Of a stretch of DNA of 64,000 bases, positions 32,731-42,169 are shown piece by piece. The translations under genes and the position numbers were made by a program. The notes below the pieces were generated by a model. It saw nothing but the letters and a program-made list of their open reading frames with translations, did no database searches and had not been told where the DNA came from. Source of the DNA: Streptomyces sp. NBC_00513 (lineage in GTDB: Bacteria > Actinomycetota > Actinomycetes > Streptomycetales > Streptomycetaceae). Position 1 is the first letter of the stretch, and each line of letters begins with the position of its first letter. Location of the stretch: the NCBI RefSeq assembly GCF_041431415.1, contig NZ_CP107845.1, positions 3,658,001-3,722,000 on the forward strand, written 5' to 3'.

Positions 32731-33603
32731 ATGAACACGAACCACGGGGTCACCGCCAGGGGCCGGGTGACAGGCCTGCCGGAGTGGGATCGCTGCGGGG
32801 TCATGGGCGTCGTCAACGTCACCCCCGACTCGTTCTCCGACGGGGGCCGCTGGTTCGACACCACCGCGGCGGTCAAGCGCGGCCTCGACCTCGTCGCGCA
32901 GGGCGCCGACCTCGTGGACGTCGGCGGCGAGTCCACCCGCCCCGGCGCCTCCCGCGTCGACGCCGCCGAGGAACTGCGCCGGGTCGTCCCCGTGGTCCGC
33001 GGGCTGGCGTCCGAGGGGATCGCCGTCTCCGTCGACACCATGCGCGCGGAGGTCGCCGCCCGGGCCGTCGCGGCCGGCGCCGTACTCGTCAACGACGTCA
33101 GCGGCGGGCTCGCCGACCCCGGCATGATCCCGGCCGTCGCCGCCGCCGAGGTGCCGTTCGTGGTCATGCACTGGCGCGGATTCAGCGCCGGCATGAACAA
33201 CCTGGCCGTGTACGAGAACGTCGTCGCCGAGGTCACCGCCGAACTGCGCGAACGGATCGACGCCGTCGTCGCCGGCGGGATCGCCCCCGAGCGGCTCCTC
33301 GTCGACCCCGGCCTCGGCTTCGCGAAGAACGCCGAACACGACCTGGCCCTGGTCGCCCACCTGCGCGAGCTGCGGGCCCTGGGCTTCCCGCTGCTGGTCG
33401 CCGCCTCGCGGAAGCGTTTCCTCGGCCGGGTCCTGGCAGGCGCCGACGGCGCCGCCCCACCGCCCGCCCGCGAACGCGACGCCGCCACGGCCGCCGTGTC
33501 CGCCATCGCCGCCCACCAGGGCGCCTGGGCGGTACGGGTACACGAGGTACGGGCGACCGCGGACGCGGTTCGGGTGGCCCGTGCGGTGGAAGGGGCACTG
33601 TGA
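32731..33603 (+). CDS. folP: Dihydropteroate synthase
   Basis: FolP condenses p-aminobenzoate with hydroxymethyl-dihydropterin pyrophosphate to dihydropteroate and is the target of sulfonamides. The 290-residue TIM-barrel protein has both family signatures: GVVNVTPDSFSDGG (about residues 26-39) and DLVDVGGESTRPGA (about 60-73), then the pterin-site Asn/Asp in LVNDVSGGLADP and the phosphate-binding LVAASRKRFLG. The C-terminal RVHEVRATADAVRV is typical. It heads the cluster folP, NTF2-like gene, folB, folK. The 28-base gap to the next gene suggests cotranscription. Confidence 0.95.
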   Translation: MNTNHGVTARGRVTGLPEWDRCGVMGVVNVTPDSFSDGGRWFDTTAAVKRGLDLVAQGADLVDVGGESTRPGASRVDAAEELRRVVPVVRGLASEGIAVSVDTMRAEVAARAVAAGAVLVNDVSGGLADPGMIPAVAAAEVPFVVMHWRGFSAGMNNLAVYENVVAEVTAELRERIDAVVAGGIAPERLLVDPGLGFAKNAEHDLALVAHLRELRALGFPLLVAASRKRFLGRVLAGADGAAPPPARERDAATAAVSAIAAHQGAWAVRVHEVRATADAVRVARAVEGAL

Positions 33604-33631
33604 TCCGTCGTACCGACAAGGAAGGAGCACG

Positions 33632-34075
33632 GTGAGCCGTACCGACATCGAAGCCGTCGAAGAGGTCAACACGGCCTTCTACGAGGCCATGGAGCAGGGG
33701 GACTTCGACGCACTGTCGGCGCTCTGGCTGGAGGACGAGATCTCCTGCGTCCACCCGGGCTGGCCCGTGCTGTCGGGGCGGGGCGAGGTCCTGCGCTCCT
33801 ACGCCCTGATCATGTCCCACACCGAGTACATCCAGTTCTTCCTCACCGACACCAAGGTCACCGTCATAGGCGACACCGCGCTCGTCAGCTGCACCGAGAA
33901 CATCCTCAGCGGCGGCCCCGCCGAGGACGGCGGCGAACTGGGTCCCCTGGTCGGCCAGCTGGTCGTCGCCACGAATGTGTTCCGACGCACACCGGAGGGC
34001 TGGCGGCTCTGGTCCCACCACGGTTCACCGGTCCTTACGGACTCCGAAGATGAGGACGAAGAGGACTCCGACTGA
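33632..34075 (+). CDS. NTF2-like (SnoaL/DUF4440-type) protein in the folate operon
   Basis: A 147-residue cone-shaped NTF2-fold protein. It begins with a helix, TDIEAVEEVNTAFYEAMEQGDFDALSALW split as AVEEVNTAFYEAMEQGD and FDALSALWLEDE, then SCVHPGWPVLSGRGEVLRSY and FFLTDTKVTVIGDTALVSCTEN, and ends with a long acidic run after WSHHGSPV. The GTG at 33632 has GGAAGGAGCACG before it. Its position between folP and folB is conserved in Streptomyces (from memory), which suggests a link to folate or pterins, but no catalytic residues identify a reaction. Confidence 0.8.
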   Translation: MSRTDIEAVEEVNTAFYEAMEQGDFDALSALWLEDEISCVHPGWPVLSGRGEVLRSYALIMSHTEYIQFFLTDTKVTVIGDTALVSCTENILSGGPAEDGGELGPLVGQLVVATNVFRRTPEGWRLWSHHGSPVLTDSEDEDEEDSD

Positions 34076-34205
34076 CCCCAAGGGCGGGGGGCGACGTACA
34101 TCGCAGGTAAATTCGAAGGCGGACGACGCCGACCGCACTCGGCGTAGGCCCATGGCCCCGGGGAGTCCCGGGGCGGATGCACCTACGAAAGTTGGAGTGA
34201 TTCGC

Positions 34206-34565
34206 GTGGATCGTGTCGCGCTGCGCGGCCTCAAGGCTCGCGGGCACCACGGCGTCTTCCCCCGGGAACGCGAGGAAGGCCAGACCTTCATCGTGGACCT
34301 GGTGCTCCACCTCGACACCCGACCCGCGGCGGCCGGAGACGATCTGGCTAAGACCGTGCACTACGGGGTAGTCGCGGAAGAAGTCGTCGATGTGGTCCAG
34401 GGAGAGCCCGTCGACCTGATCGAGACGCTCGCCGAGCGAATCGCCCAGCAGTGCCTGAAGCACGAAGCGGTGGCGCAGGTGGAGGTCATCGTCCACAAGC
34501 CGGACGCGCCGATCACCGTCCCCTTCGACGACGTGACCATCACGATCACCCGGAGCCGCGCATGA
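34206..34565 (+). CDS. folB: Dihydroneopterin aldolase
   Basis: FolB cleaves 7,8-dihydroneopterin to 6-hydroxymethyl-dihydropterin and glycolaldehyde. The 119-residue length is exactly that of the family. Visible landmarks are RVALRGLKARGHHGVFPRERE, with the His-Gly-Val substrate loop, the conserved Tyr in AKTVHYGVVAEEV, and EVIVHKPDAPITVPFDDV with the catalytic lysine (residues split across the C-terminal strand). The GTG at 34206 is chosen because GGAG lies 8 bases upstream; a GTG at 34197 would be one alternative. Its stop overlaps the folK ATG by four bases. Confidence 0.94.
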   Translation: MDRVALRGLKARGHHGVFPREREEGQTFIVDLVLHLDTRPAAAGDDLAKTVHYGVVAEEVVDVVQGEPVDLIETLAERIAQQCLKHEAVAQVEVIVHKPDAPITVPFDDVTITITRSRA

Positions 34566-35170
34566 ACAACGGACTGAACGCCCAGAGCGACCCCACCGTC
34601 CAGCCGGTGCCCGCCTCCGTAGTCGAGGCGGTCGACGCGGCGGACGTCACCCTGTCCAACCCGAAATGGGCCGTGGTCGCGCTGGGCGCGAACCTCGGCA
34701 ACCGGCTGGAGACCCTCCAGGGCGCCATCGACGCCCTCGGGGACACCCCCGGCCTGCGGGTCAAGGCCGTCTCCCCCGTCTACGAGACCGAGCCGTGGGG
34801 CGTCGAGCCCGGCTCGCAGCCCGCGTACTTCAACGCGGTCATCGCGGTGAAGACCACCCTGCCGCCGTCCTCGCTCCTGGAGCGCGGGCACGCCATCGAA
34901 GAGGCCTTCGACCGCGTCCGCGAGGAACGCTGGGGGCCCCGCACCATCGACGTCGACATCGTCGCGTACGCCGACGTGATCTCCGAGGACCCCGTCCTCA
35001 CCCTCCCGCACCCGCGGGCACACCAGCGCGCCTTCGTGCTGGCCCCCTGGCACGACATCGACCCTGAGGCCCAGCTCCCGGGCCGCGGCGCGGTCGCCGC
35101 CCTGCTGGCCGGAATCGGCCTCACCGGGGTCACGCCGCGACCCGACCTGGAACTCCACCTCCCCGACTAG
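34562..35170 (+). CDS. folK: 2-amino-4-hydroxy-6-hydroxymethyldihydropteridine diphosphokinase
   Basis: FolK transfers pyrophosphate from ATP to hydroxymethyl-dihydropterin, giving the substrate of FolP. The 202-residue protein has VALGANLGNRLETLQ (about residues 38-52), SPVYETEPWGVEPGSQPAYFNAV and the signature RWGPRTIDVDIV with the two magnesium aspartates, followed by LPHPRAHQRAFVLAPWHD. An extension of about 35 residues precedes the conserved core; it is rich in Val/Pro/Asp and not part of the enzyme fold. The ATG overlaps the folB stop (ATGA), so translation is coupled. Confidence 0.95.
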   Translation: MNNGLNAQSDPTVQPVPASVVEAVDAADVTLSNPKWAVVALGANLGNRLETLQGAIDALGDTPGLRVKAVSPVYETEPWGVEPGSQPAYFNAVIAVKTTLPPSSLLERGHAIEEAFDRVREERWGPRTIDVDIVAYADVISEDPVLTLPHPRAHQRAFVLAPWHDIDPEAQLPGRGAVAALLAGIGLTGVTPRPDLELHLPD

Positions 35171-35223
35171 TCGTTAGCCTGTTCACTGCTGACGAATCGG
35201 TGCGGAAAGCGGGGAACGGGTAC

Positions 35224-35712
35224 GTGAAGCAACTGAGGCCGGCGGTCCTGGCGGGCATCTTCCTGGTCGCCGGGGTGCTGTCCTGGGCGGGCGCCCGGCT
35301 CTGGAACTCCTACGGCACGCTGCCGGGCGTCCCCCTGGCCGCCCCGATCGTGCTCGCGGTCATCGCCGTGGTGCTCTTCGCGACGGCCCTGTCGATGCGC
35401 GCCCGGCTCAAGGCCCAGCGCGAGCGCCGCCCCGGAGCCAAGGGCGTGGAGCCCCTGATGGCGGCCCGCGCGGTGGTCTTCGGACAGGCCAGCGCCCTGG
35501 TCGCGGCCCTCGTGGCGGGCATGTACGGCGGCGTCGGCGTCTTCCTGCTGACGGACGCCCTCGACGTGCCCGCCCGCCGCGACCAGGCCTGGTACGCGGG
35601 CGGCTCGGTCCTGGCGGGCGCGGCGGTCATCGCCGCCGCCCTGTTCCTGGAACACGTCCTGAAGCTCCCGGAGGACGACGACACCGCCCCCGAGGCTCCC
35701 GCCCCGGCCTGA
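35224..35712 (+). CDS. DUF3180 integral membrane protein
   Basis: A 162-residue protein with four hydrophobic helices arranged in two pairs: LRPAVLAGIFLVAGVLSWAG and AAPIVLAVIAVVLFATALS, then ASALVAALVAGMYGGVGVFLL and GSVLAGAAVIAAALFLEHVL, with a basic loop between (RARLKAQRERRPG) and an acidic Pro-rich tail. This is the DUF3180 family, which follows folK in many Actinobacteria including Mycobacterium. The GTG at 35224 has GGGGAACGG upstream. Function unknown; association with folK is conserved but unexplained. Confidence 0.88.
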   Translation: MKQLRPAVLAGIFLVAGVLSWAGARLWNSYGTLPGVPLAAPIVLAVIAVVLFATALSMRARLKAQRERRPGAKGVEPLMAARAVVFGQASALVAALVAGMYGGVGVFLLTDALDVPARRDQAWYAGGSVLAGAAVIAAALFLEHVLKLPEDDDTAPEAPAPA

Positions 35713-35743
35713 GGCCCGGGGTCCGGGGCCCGTGGTCCGGCCG

Positions 35744-35885
35744 TCAGGCCTCGGCCCCCACCACGTGCCCGTTCACCAGGAAGTGCGGATGCGAGTCGCC
35801 GAAGCCGATCACCGGCACGGATGTCTCTCGCCCGAGCCGCGCCGGCGACACCGTTCACGATCTGGTTGCTTGGCAGCCCGCCCAT
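35744..35885 (-). pseudogene. Remnant of a Hint/intein-like protein gene (internal deletion)
   Basis: Reading the minus strand, an ATG at 35885 with an AGGGGGG ribosome binding site begins MGGLPSNQIVNGVAGAARAR then DIRAGDRL, which resembles the N-terminal part of Hint/intein-type domains (DI-x-x-GDRL). One frame away and directly adjoining, DSHPHFLVNGHVVGAEA followed by a stop at 35744 resembles an intein C-terminal block (H-x-FLVNG-x-V). Everything expected between the two ends is missing and the two pieces are in different frames. This looks like a gene reduced to its two ends by deletion. The family reading is by eye only and needs a profile search. Confidence 0.4.
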
Positions 35886-35951
35886 CCCGACCCCCCTGAT
35901 CAGAGCCAATCGTCTGATCAACGACGTTTTCGGGCAGGTTTGACAATCCAG

Positions 35952-36560
35952 CTAGGGAGCCATGATCAGGCTCATCGCCTCGTTGCGCGTCGCCGGGTCA
36001 CGGAGCTGACCGCGGACGGCGGAGGTGATGGTCTTCGCGCCCGGCTTGCGGACCCCACGCATGGTCATGCACATGTGCTCGCACTGGATGACCACGATGA
36101 CCCCCCGCGGATCCAGGATCTCCATGACCGATTCGGCGATCTGGGTGGTCAACCGTTCCTGCACCTGAGGACGGCGGGCGAACACATCCACCAGGCGGGC
36201 GAGCTTCGACAGGCCGGTGATCTTGCCGTCGGTGGACGGGATGTAGCCGACGTGCGCCACGCCGTGGAAGGGGACCAGATGATGTTCACAGGTACTCATG
36301 ACCTCGATGTCCTTCACCAGGACCATCTCGTCGTGACCGAGGTCGAAGGTCGTCGTCAGGACGTCCTCCGGGCGCTGCCGCAGACCGGCGAATATCTCCT
36401 TGTACGCCCGCGCCACCCGTCCCGGGGTCGCCAGCAGGCCCTCGCGGTCCGGGTCCTCGCCGACCGCGATCAGGAGTTCCCGGACGGCCGCCTCGGCGCG
36501 CTTCTCGTCGAACTCGCCGATCGTGCCCTCGCCACCGGTCAGGGTCACTGGGTCGGTCAT
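35952..36560 (-). CDS. folE: GTP cyclohydrolase I
   Basis: FolE converts GTP into 7,8-dihydroneopterin triphosphate, the first step of folate synthesis. The 202-residue protein shows the zinc and active-site motifs [20 protein letters not shown] and [18 protein letters not shown], with zinc ligands Cys and His in CEHH and Cys in the later CEHMC region, and [13 protein letters not shown] near the N-terminus. ATG at 36560 is used, with GAGGAAGAG immediately before it; an upstream GTG would add 11 residues. It is separated from ftsH by a strong terminator, so it is transcribed on its own and away from the other folate genes. Confidence 0.95.
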   Translation of the reverse strand: MTDPVTLTGGEGTIGEFDEKRAEAAVRELLIAVGEDPDREGLLATPGRVARAYKEIFAGLRQRPEDVLTTTFDLGHDEMVLVKDIEVMSTCEHHLVPFHGVAHVGYIPSTDGKITGLSKLARLVDVFARRPQVQERLTTQIAESVMEILDPRGVIVVIQCEHMCMTMRGVRKPGAKTITSAVRGQLRDPATRNEAMSLIMAP

Positions 36561-36600
36561 CTCTTCCTCGTTCCTGTCTACGCACACGCGCACGTGAAAG

Positions 36601-36638
36601 TGCCGCGCCCCCCAGGCTAGAACCTGGGGGGCGCGGCA
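36601..36638 (-). terminator. 16-bp perfect hairpin after ftsH
   Basis: Positions 36601-36616 pair exactly with 36623-36638 around a six-base loop, just past the ftsH stop in its direction of transcription and before folE. Confidence 0.85.
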
Positions 36639-36654
36639 TCCATTCCGGGACTGA

Positions 36655-38685
36655 TCAGGCCTCGGGACGCTCCTCCGGGGAGGGCTCCGGGTCCTTGTCC
36701 ACCGACACGGCCGGCGTCGCCGCCGAGGTGCCGTTCGCCGAGTTCGTCAGCTGGAGCTCCTTGGGAGAGAGCACCGGCGGACGGGTGGAGGGGGTACGGC
36801 GGGAGGAACCGGTCCACGCGGGGCGGGCCGGACGCTTCACGATGGTGGAGAAGACCTCGGCGATCTGCTCCTTGTTCAGCGTTTCCTTCTCCAGCAGCGC
36901 GAGGACGAGGTTGTCGAGAACGTCGCGGTTCTCGACCAGGATCTCCCAGGCCTCGTTGTGCGCGGTCTCGATGAGCTTCTTGACCTCTTCGTCGACCAGC
37001 GCCGCGACCTCTTCCGAGTAGTCCCGCGGGTGCGACATCTCGCGCCCGAGGAACGGCTCGGTGTTGTCGCCGCCGAACTTGATCGCACCGAGACGCTCGG
37101 TCATGCCGTACTGCGTGACCATCGCGCGGGCCGTTGCCGTGGCCTTCTCGATGTCGTTCGCCGCACCGGTGGTCGGGTCGTGGAAGACCAGTTCCTCGGC
37201 CGCGCGCCCGCCCAGCATGTACGCCAGCTGGTCGAGCATCTCGTTGCGCGTGGTCGAGTACTTGTCCTCGTCGGGCAGGACCATGGTGTAACCCAGGGCC
37301 CGACCGCGGGACAAGATCGTGATCTTGTGGACCGGGTCGGAGTTCGGGGAAGCCGCCGCGACCAGGGCGTGTCCGCCCTCGTGGTACGCGGTGATCTTCT
37401 TTTCCCGGTCCGACATGATCCGGGTCCGCTTCTGCGGGCCCGCCACGACACGGTCGATCGCCTCGTCCAGCGCGTGGTTGTCGACCAGCTTCTTGTCCGA
37501 GCGGGCCGTGAGCAACGCGGCCTCGTTCAGGACGTTGGAGAGGTCGGCACCCGTGAAGCCGGGCGTGCGACGGGCGACCGCGCCCAGGTCGACGTCCGGG
37601 GCGACCGGCTTGCCCTTCTGGTGGACCTTGAGGATCTCCAGACGGCCCTGCATGTCGGGACGGTCGACCGCGATCTGCCGGTCGAAGCGGCCCGGGCGCA
37701 GCAGTGCCGGGTCGAGGATGTCGGGTCGGTTCGTGGCGGCGATCAGGATGACGCCGCCCTTCACGTCGAAGCCGTCCATCTCGACGAGCAGCTGGTTGAG
37801 GGTCTGCTCACGCTCGTCGTGACCGCCGCCGAGACCCGCACCGCGGTGCCGGCCGACTGCGTCGATCTCGTCGACGAACACGATCGCCGGAGCGTTGGCC
37901 TTGGCCTGTTCGAACAGGTCGCGGACACGCGAGGCACCGACACCGACGAACATCTCGACGAAGTCGGAACCGGAGATCGAGTAGAAGGGAACACCGGCCT
38001 CGCCCGCGACGGCACGCGCGAGCAGGGTCTTTCCGGTGCCGGGCGGGCCGTAGAGCAGCACGCCCTTGGGGATCTTCGCGCCGACCGCCTGGAACTTCGC
38101 CGGCTCCTGGAGGAACTCCTTGATCTCGTGGAGTTCCTCGACGGCCTCGTCCGCGCCCGCCACATCGGCGAACGTCGTCTTCGGGGTGTCCTTGGTGATG
38201 AGCTTGGCCTTGGACTTCCCGAAGTTCATCACCCGGGAGCCACCGCCCTGCATCTGATTCATCAGGAACAGGAAGACGACCACGATGAGGACGAAGGGCA
38301 GCAGCGAGAGCAGCACGCTGAGGAACGGGCTGGTCTTGTCCGGCGAGACGGTGTAACCGTCCGGGATCTGACCGGCTTCGTACTTGGTCTGGAGGTTCTG
38401 GGCGAGTTGGACGCCCTGGTCCCCGATGTAGTTGGCCTGGAACTTGGTGCCGTCGTTGTCGCCGAGCTTCTGGTCCTTCTTCAGCTCGATCTTGATCATC
38501 TGGCTGTCACCGGTGGTGAGCTTGGCGCTCTCCACCTGGCCACTGTTGATCGCCTTGATGACCTCGCTGGTCTCCACCGACTTGTAGCCGCCGCCGGAGC
38601 CGACGACGTTCATCAACACGACCACGGCGAGGACGGCCAGCACGATCCACATGACCGGCCCACGGAAGTATCGCTTCACGTCCAT
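36655..38685 (-). CDS. ftsH: ATP-dependent zinc metalloprotease FtsH
   Basis: FtsH is the membrane AAA protease that degrades misfolded membrane proteins and selected regulators. The 676-residue protein has an N-terminal helix ([20 protein letters not shown]), a periplasmic domain, a second helix near 110-130 ([20 protein letters not shown]), Walker [15 protein letters not shown], Walker [12 protein letters not shown], the [24 protein letters not shown], and the zinc site [11 protein letters not shown] (HExxH). The C-terminal tail (Ser/Pro/Thr-rich, then acidic) is longer than in E. coli. The ATG at 38685 follows a 248-base upstream region that contains two 11-bp direct repeats. Confidence 0.96.
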   Translation of the reverse strand: MDVKRYFRGPVMWIVLAVLAVVVLMNVVGSGGGYKSVETSEVIKAINSGQVESAKLTTGDSQMIKIELKKDQKLGDNDGTKFQANYIGDQGVQLAQNLQTKYEAGQIPDGYTVSPDKTSPFLSVLLSLLPFVLIVVVFLFLMNQMQGGGSRVMNFGKSKAKLITKDTPKTTFADVAGADEAVEELHEIKEFLQEPAKFQAVGAKIPKGVLLYGPPGTGKTLLARAVAGEAGVPFYSISGSDFVEMFVGVGASRVRDLFEQAKANAPAIVFVDEIDAVGRHRGAGLGGGHDEREQTLNQLLVEMDGFDVKGGVILIAATNRPDILDPALLRPGRFDRQIAVDRPDMQGRLEILKVHQKGKPVAPDVDLGAVARRTPGFTGADLSNVLNEAALLTARSDKKLVDNHALDEAIDRVVAGPQKRTRIMSDREKKITAYHEGGHALVAAASPNSDPVHKITILSRGRALGYTMVLPDEDKYSTTRNEMLDQLAYMLGGRAAEELVFHDPTTGAANDIEKATATARAMVTQYGMTERLGAIKFGGDNTEPFLGREMSHPRDYSEEVAALVDEEVKKLIETAHNEAWEILVENRDVLDNLVLALLEKETLNKEQIAEVFSTIVKRPARPAWTGSSRRTPSTRPPVLSPKELQLTNSANGTSAATPAVSVDKDPEPSPEERPEA

Positions 38686-38845
38686 CCATACGGGGCGCTA
38701 GGCACCCCGTCCCTCCTGCCCGTAGGTAAATGCTGCTGTGAGTAAAGACTGTTCTTCGGAATGTACCCCTGTATTGTCACCCGCGGCCTCGCGGGACGGC
38801 TGACAGACCCACCTTCCCCTGCTCCAACGGCGGGAATCGCCTCCA

Positions 38846-38877
38846 GGTTCCCCGGGTTTGCCTGTCGGTTCCCCGGG
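38846..38877. repeat. Two 11-bp direct repeats upstream of ftsH
   Basis: GGTTCCCCGGG occurs at 38846-38856 and 38867-38877, offset by 21 bases (two helical turns), about 160-190 bases upstream of the ftsH start. They could be paired protein-binding sites; no known operator consensus is recognised. Confidence 0.5.
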
Positions 38878-38933
38878 AGGGGTCGGGGCAAGCCGCGCCC
38901 GCGTCGGGACGCGGCCGCGTGCGGCCGTCGGAG

Positions 38934-39494
38934 TCAGCCGCCGTACACGTGCGGGGCGAGCGTGCCGACGAACGGCAGGTTGCGGTACTTCTCCGCGTAG
39001 TCCAGGCCGTATCCGACGACGAACTCGTTCGGGATGTCGAAGCCCACCCACTTCACGTCGATCGCGACCTTGGCGGCCTCGGGCTTGCGCAGCAGCGTCA
39101 CGACCTGGAGGGACGCCGGTTCGCGCGAGCCCAGGTTCGACAGCAGCCAGGACAGCGTCAGGCCGGAGTCGATGATGTCCTCGACGATCAGGACGTGCTT
39201 GCCCTTGATGTCGGTGTCGAGGTCCTTGAGGATCCGGACCACGCCCGAGGACTGGGTCCCGGCGCCGTAGGAGGACACCGCCATCCAGTCCATGGTGAGC
39301 GGGGTGGACAAGGCGCGTGCCAGGTCCGCCATCACCATCACCGCGCCCTTGAGCACACCGACGATGAGCAGGTCCTTGCCCGCGTACTCCGCGTCGATCT
39401 TCGCCGCCAGCTCGGCGAGCTTCGCGTCGATCTCTTCCTTGGTGATGAGCACCGACTCGAGGTCGGAACCCATGTCCTTCTCGTCCACCCGCAT
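38934..39494 (-). CDS. hpt: Hypoxanthine phosphoribosyltransferase
   Basis: Hpt salvages hypoxanthine and guanine with PRPP to IMP and GMP. The 186-residue protein has [39 protein letters not shown] and the PRPP-binding signature [18 protein letters not shown] (about residues 100-117), then [28 protein letters not shown] at 39494 is chosen; a later ATG (MGSDLES) would drop seven residues. It lies 68 bases downstream of tilS in the same direction, the usual tilS-hpt-ftsH order of bacteria. Confidence 0.95.
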   Translation of the reverse strand: MRVDEKDMGSDLESVLITKEEIDAKLAELAAKIDAEYAGKDLLIVGVLKGAVMVMADLARALSTPLTMDWMAVSSYGAGTQSSGVVRILKDLDTDIKGKHVLIVEDIIDSGLTLSWLLSNLGSREPASLQVVTLLRKPEAAKVAIDVKWVGFDIPNEFVVGYGLDYAEKYRNLPFVGTLAPHVYGG

Positions 39495-39562
39495 CACTTT
39501 CGTTGTCGGCCGCGACTCCGGAGGTGGGTGCCTCCGGAGGCTCAGCCGCGTTTCAGCACCGA

Positions 39563-40621
39563 TCAGCCCTGCCGAATGACAAGTCTGCCACCCTGCCGCT
39601 GGGCCTCGACCCGGCCGGGCAGGTTGATGGCGCCCTGACCGCGCCATCCGGTGATGAGCCGGTCCACTTCCTCGATGTGACGGGCGAAGAGGGAGCCTGC
39701 GGGGGAGCCGGCGGCGACCACGGCCCTGCGCAGTACGCGGCGACGGACGGCGGGGGGCAGCGCGTACAACTTCGCGCACTCCAGGCGGCCGTCCGCGTCG
39801 CGGACGCCGGCGTCCGCGTCGGCGGCCCAGGCGTCGAGGGCGTCGGCGTCGTCGCGGGAGAGCTGGGCGGTGCGGGCGAGTGCCTCCACGACCCCTTTGC
39901 CCAGCGCCTTCTCCAGGGCGGGCAGTCCCTCGTGGCGCAGCCGGGAGCGCGTGTAGGCCGGGTCGATGTTGTGCGGGTCGTCCCAGACGGGGAGCGACTG
40001 GACCATGCAGGCCTTGCGGGCGGTCTGCCGGTCGATTCCCAGGAAGGGGCGGCGGTAGCGGTTGGTGCGGCCGGGTCCGCCGGACTTCTCGGCCATGCCG
40101 GAGAGGGAGCGGGTGCCGGAGCCTCGTGCGAGCCCCAGCAGGACGGTTTCGGCTTGATCGTCCCGGGTGTGGCCGAGCAGTACGGCGGCGGCTCCGAGCC
40201 GGTCGGCGGTGGCGTCCAGCGCTCCGTAGCGGGCGTCGCGGGCGGCGGCCTCGGGTCCGCCGTCACGGCCGACGCGCACGGCGACGGACTCCACCGGGTC
40301 GAGGCGGAGCGCGGTCATGCGGCTGACGACTTCGGCGGCGCGCAGGTCGGAGCCGGCCTGGAGGCCGTGGTCGACGGTGACGCCGCCGGCGCGGATGCCG
40401 AGTTTGGGGGCCTCGAAGGCGAGGGCGGAGGCGAGGGCCATGGAGTCGGCGCCGCCGGAGCAGGCGACGAGGACGAGCGGCGGGGTGCCGGGCGCGGTGC
40501 GTCCGTCGGCGGGGCTGCCGGTCGGGTGTGGCTGGATCGGATCGGTGAGGTCGGTGAGGACGTCGTGGAGTACGCGGCGGACCGCCAGGCGTATCGCCGC
40601 GACCGCAGGATGGGGACCCAT
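39563..40621 (-). CDS. tilS: tRNA(Ile)-lysidine synthetase
   Basis: TilS adds lysine to cytidine-34 of the tRNA-Ile that reads AUA, an essential modification. The PP-loop [10 protein letters not shown] (about residues 46-55) is the ATP site, followed by [14 protein letters not shown] and the family motif [20 protein letters not shown], then [14 protein letters not shown] and [20 protein letters not shown]. At 352 residues it matches the shorter actinobacterial form. ATG at 40621 has AAGGGCACCGGAC upstream; the longer frame above it is shadow sequence. It is followed by hpt and ftsH on the same strand. Confidence 0.94.
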   Translation of the reverse strand: MGPHPAVAAIRLAVRRVLHDVLTDLTDPIQPHPTGSPADGRTAPGTPPLVLVACSGGADSMALASALAFEAPKLGIRAGGVTVDHGLQAGSDLRAAEVVSRMTALRLDPVESVAVRVGRDGGPEAAARDARYGALDATADRLGAAAVLLGHTRDDQAETVLLGLARGSGTRSLSGMAEKSGGPGRTNRYRRPFLGIDRQTARKACMVQSLPVWDDPHNIDPAYTRSRLRHEGLPALEKALGKGVVEALARTAQLSRDDADALDAWAADADAGVRDADGRLECAKLYALPPAVRRRVLRRAVVAAGSPAGSLFARHIEEVDRLITGWRGQGAINLPGRVEAQRQGGRLVIRQG

Positions 40622-40971
40622 GTCCGGTGCCCTTCGTGGAGTTCGGATGCCTCGGAGGCGTTGGGGTGGTGCGCAGGGGTGTTCGGTGGTGCCGGTGGAT
40701 CGGCCGGGGATCTCCGCGAGGAGCCTCCGGCGAGTACCGGTTGTCACTCAGAGTGCGTCGATGGTGACAGAACCGAGCCGTTCCCTGAGCATCGCACGCC
40801 CTTCCACGGCCCACGGTCCCTCGGACGGGTGACGCTGTTTCCCCCAACGGGACAATTTCAAGCCTGTCGGGCGGGTGAGTCGGGTATCAGGACCCGCCAC
40901 CGTGCTCCCGGCCGCACCGGCCCGCCCGGTGGGCGATCCCCGACGCCCCGAGCGTCCGGTGCGCCGCGGGC
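40622..40971. other. Intergenic region between the metalloprotease gene and tilS
   Basis: About 350 bases without a supported gene. The minus-strand frames here are arginine-rich shadow and end in the neighbouring genes. It must hold the tilS promoter and the end of the metalloprotease transcript; I see no clear hairpin or operator in it. GC content dips slightly near 40840-40860. Confidence 0.6.
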
Positions 40972-42117
40972 TCACTCCGCTCCGCCGTCCTCGCTTCCCT
41001 TGCCGTGCACCCGGGCCACCCAGTCCGCGGGTTTGGCGATCTCCGCCTTGGTCGGCAGCGTGTTCGGGGAGGTCCACACCCGGTTGAAGCCGTCCATGCC
41101 GACCTGGCCGACGACCGCCCGGACGAACCGTTCGCCGTCGCGGTACTGGCGGAGCTTGGCGTCCAGGCCCAGCAGCTTGCGCAGGGTGGCGTCGAGTCGG
41201 CCGGCCCCGCTGGCCCGGCGCTGTTGGAACTTCTCCCGGATCTCGGCGACCGAGGGCACCACGTCGGGGCCGACCCCGTCCATGACGAAGTCGGCGTGGC
41301 CTTCCAGCAGGGACATGACGGCGGTGAGTCGGCCCAGTACCTCCCGCTGTTCCGGGGTCTGTACCAGCTCGACCAGCGAGCGGCCCTCATCGCCGCCTTC
41401 GGCGTCGGGTCGGGCGCCCGCGAAGGACTGCGCGGCTTCGCGGAGCCGTTCCAGGACGGTCATCGGGTCCATCTCGGTGGCACCGAGGAACGTCTGGATT
41501 TCGCCCTCCAGGTGGGCGCGGAGCCACGGGACGGCCGTGAACTGCGTACGGTGCGTCTCCTCGTGCAGGCAGACCCACAGTCGGAAGTCGTGCGGGTCGA
41601 CCTCCAGCTCGCGTTCCACGTGCACGATGTTGGGCGCGACGAGCAGCAGTCGGCCGCCGCCGGCGGCGGAGCCCGGCAGGTCGAGGCCCGCCGGCGCGAA
41701 GGTCTCGTACTGGCCGAGCACCCGGGAGGCCAGGAAGCTGAGCAGCATGCCCAGCTCGACGCCGGTGACCTTGCCGCCGAACGCGCCGAGCACGGAGCCG
41801 CCGGGGGTTCCCTCGCGGCGCTCCTGCATCTTGCCGAGCAGGGGTCCGAGCAGTTCGCGGAAGCCGGCGACGTTGGCCTTGACCCAGCCGACCCGGTCGA
41901 CGACCAGGACGGGGGTGTCGTGCACCTCGGCGCCGTCGGGCAGCATCCGGGTGAAGTCGCGCACGTGCCGTTCCGAGGTCTTGGCGTGCCGGCGGAGTTC
42001 CGCCACCACCGCCCGGGCCTCGTCGCGGCTGACTTCCGGACCCGGCCGGACCAGCCGGGTCGCGGTCGCCACCGCGAGGTTCCAGTCGACCATCTCCACA
42101 CCACCGATGCTCGTCAT
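40972..42117 (-). CDS. Zinc-dependent metalloprotease (DUF2342 / zinicin-like)
   Basis: A 381-residue cytoplasmic protein of the actinobacterial coenzyme-F420-associated/zinicin-like metallopeptidase family (DUF2342). The metal-site motif is WVCLHEETHRTQF (HExxH) near residue 185, with a probable third ligand in LLEGHADFVMDGVG about 85 residues later. Other family marks are TPVLVVDRVGWVKANVAGF and TFLGATEMDPMTVLERL. The homologue Rv3626c lies in the same tilS-dacB position in Mycobacterium (from memory). Substrates are unknown. It lies 52 bases after dacB in the same direction. Confidence 0.9.
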   Translation of the reverse strand: MTSIGGVEMVDWNLAVATATRLVRPGPEVSRDEARAVVAELRRHAKTSERHVRDFTRMLPDGAEVHDTPVLVVDRVGWVKANVAGFRELLGPLLGKMQERREGTPGGSVLGAFGGKVTGVELGMLLSFLASRVLGQYETFAPAGLDLPGSAAGGGRLLLVAPNIVHVERELEVDPHDFRLWVCLHEETHRTQFTAVPWLRAHLEGEIQTFLGATEMDPMTVLERLREAAQSFAGARPDAEGGDEGRSLVELVQTPEQREVLGRLTAVMSLLEGHADFVMDGVGPDVVPSVAEIREKFQQRRASGAGRLDATLRKLLGLDAKLRQYRDGERFVRAVVGQVGMDGFNRVWTSPNTLPTKAEIAKPADWVARVHGKGSEDGGAE

Positions 42118-42169
42118 GCGTCAACCGTACGTGGACCGGCGCCGCGGCGGATCCCCCCGAGGGGCGCGG

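Noticed and set aside
30325..33672. A 1115-codon minus-strand frame opposite the MprF-like gene and folP
   Set aside because: Shadow of well-supported plus-strand genes; composition and lack of motifs show it is not coding.
35744..35818. A 24-codon minus-strand frame as an independent small gene
   Set aside because: It has no ribosome binding site and reads better as the displaced C-terminal end of a deleted Hint-like gene.
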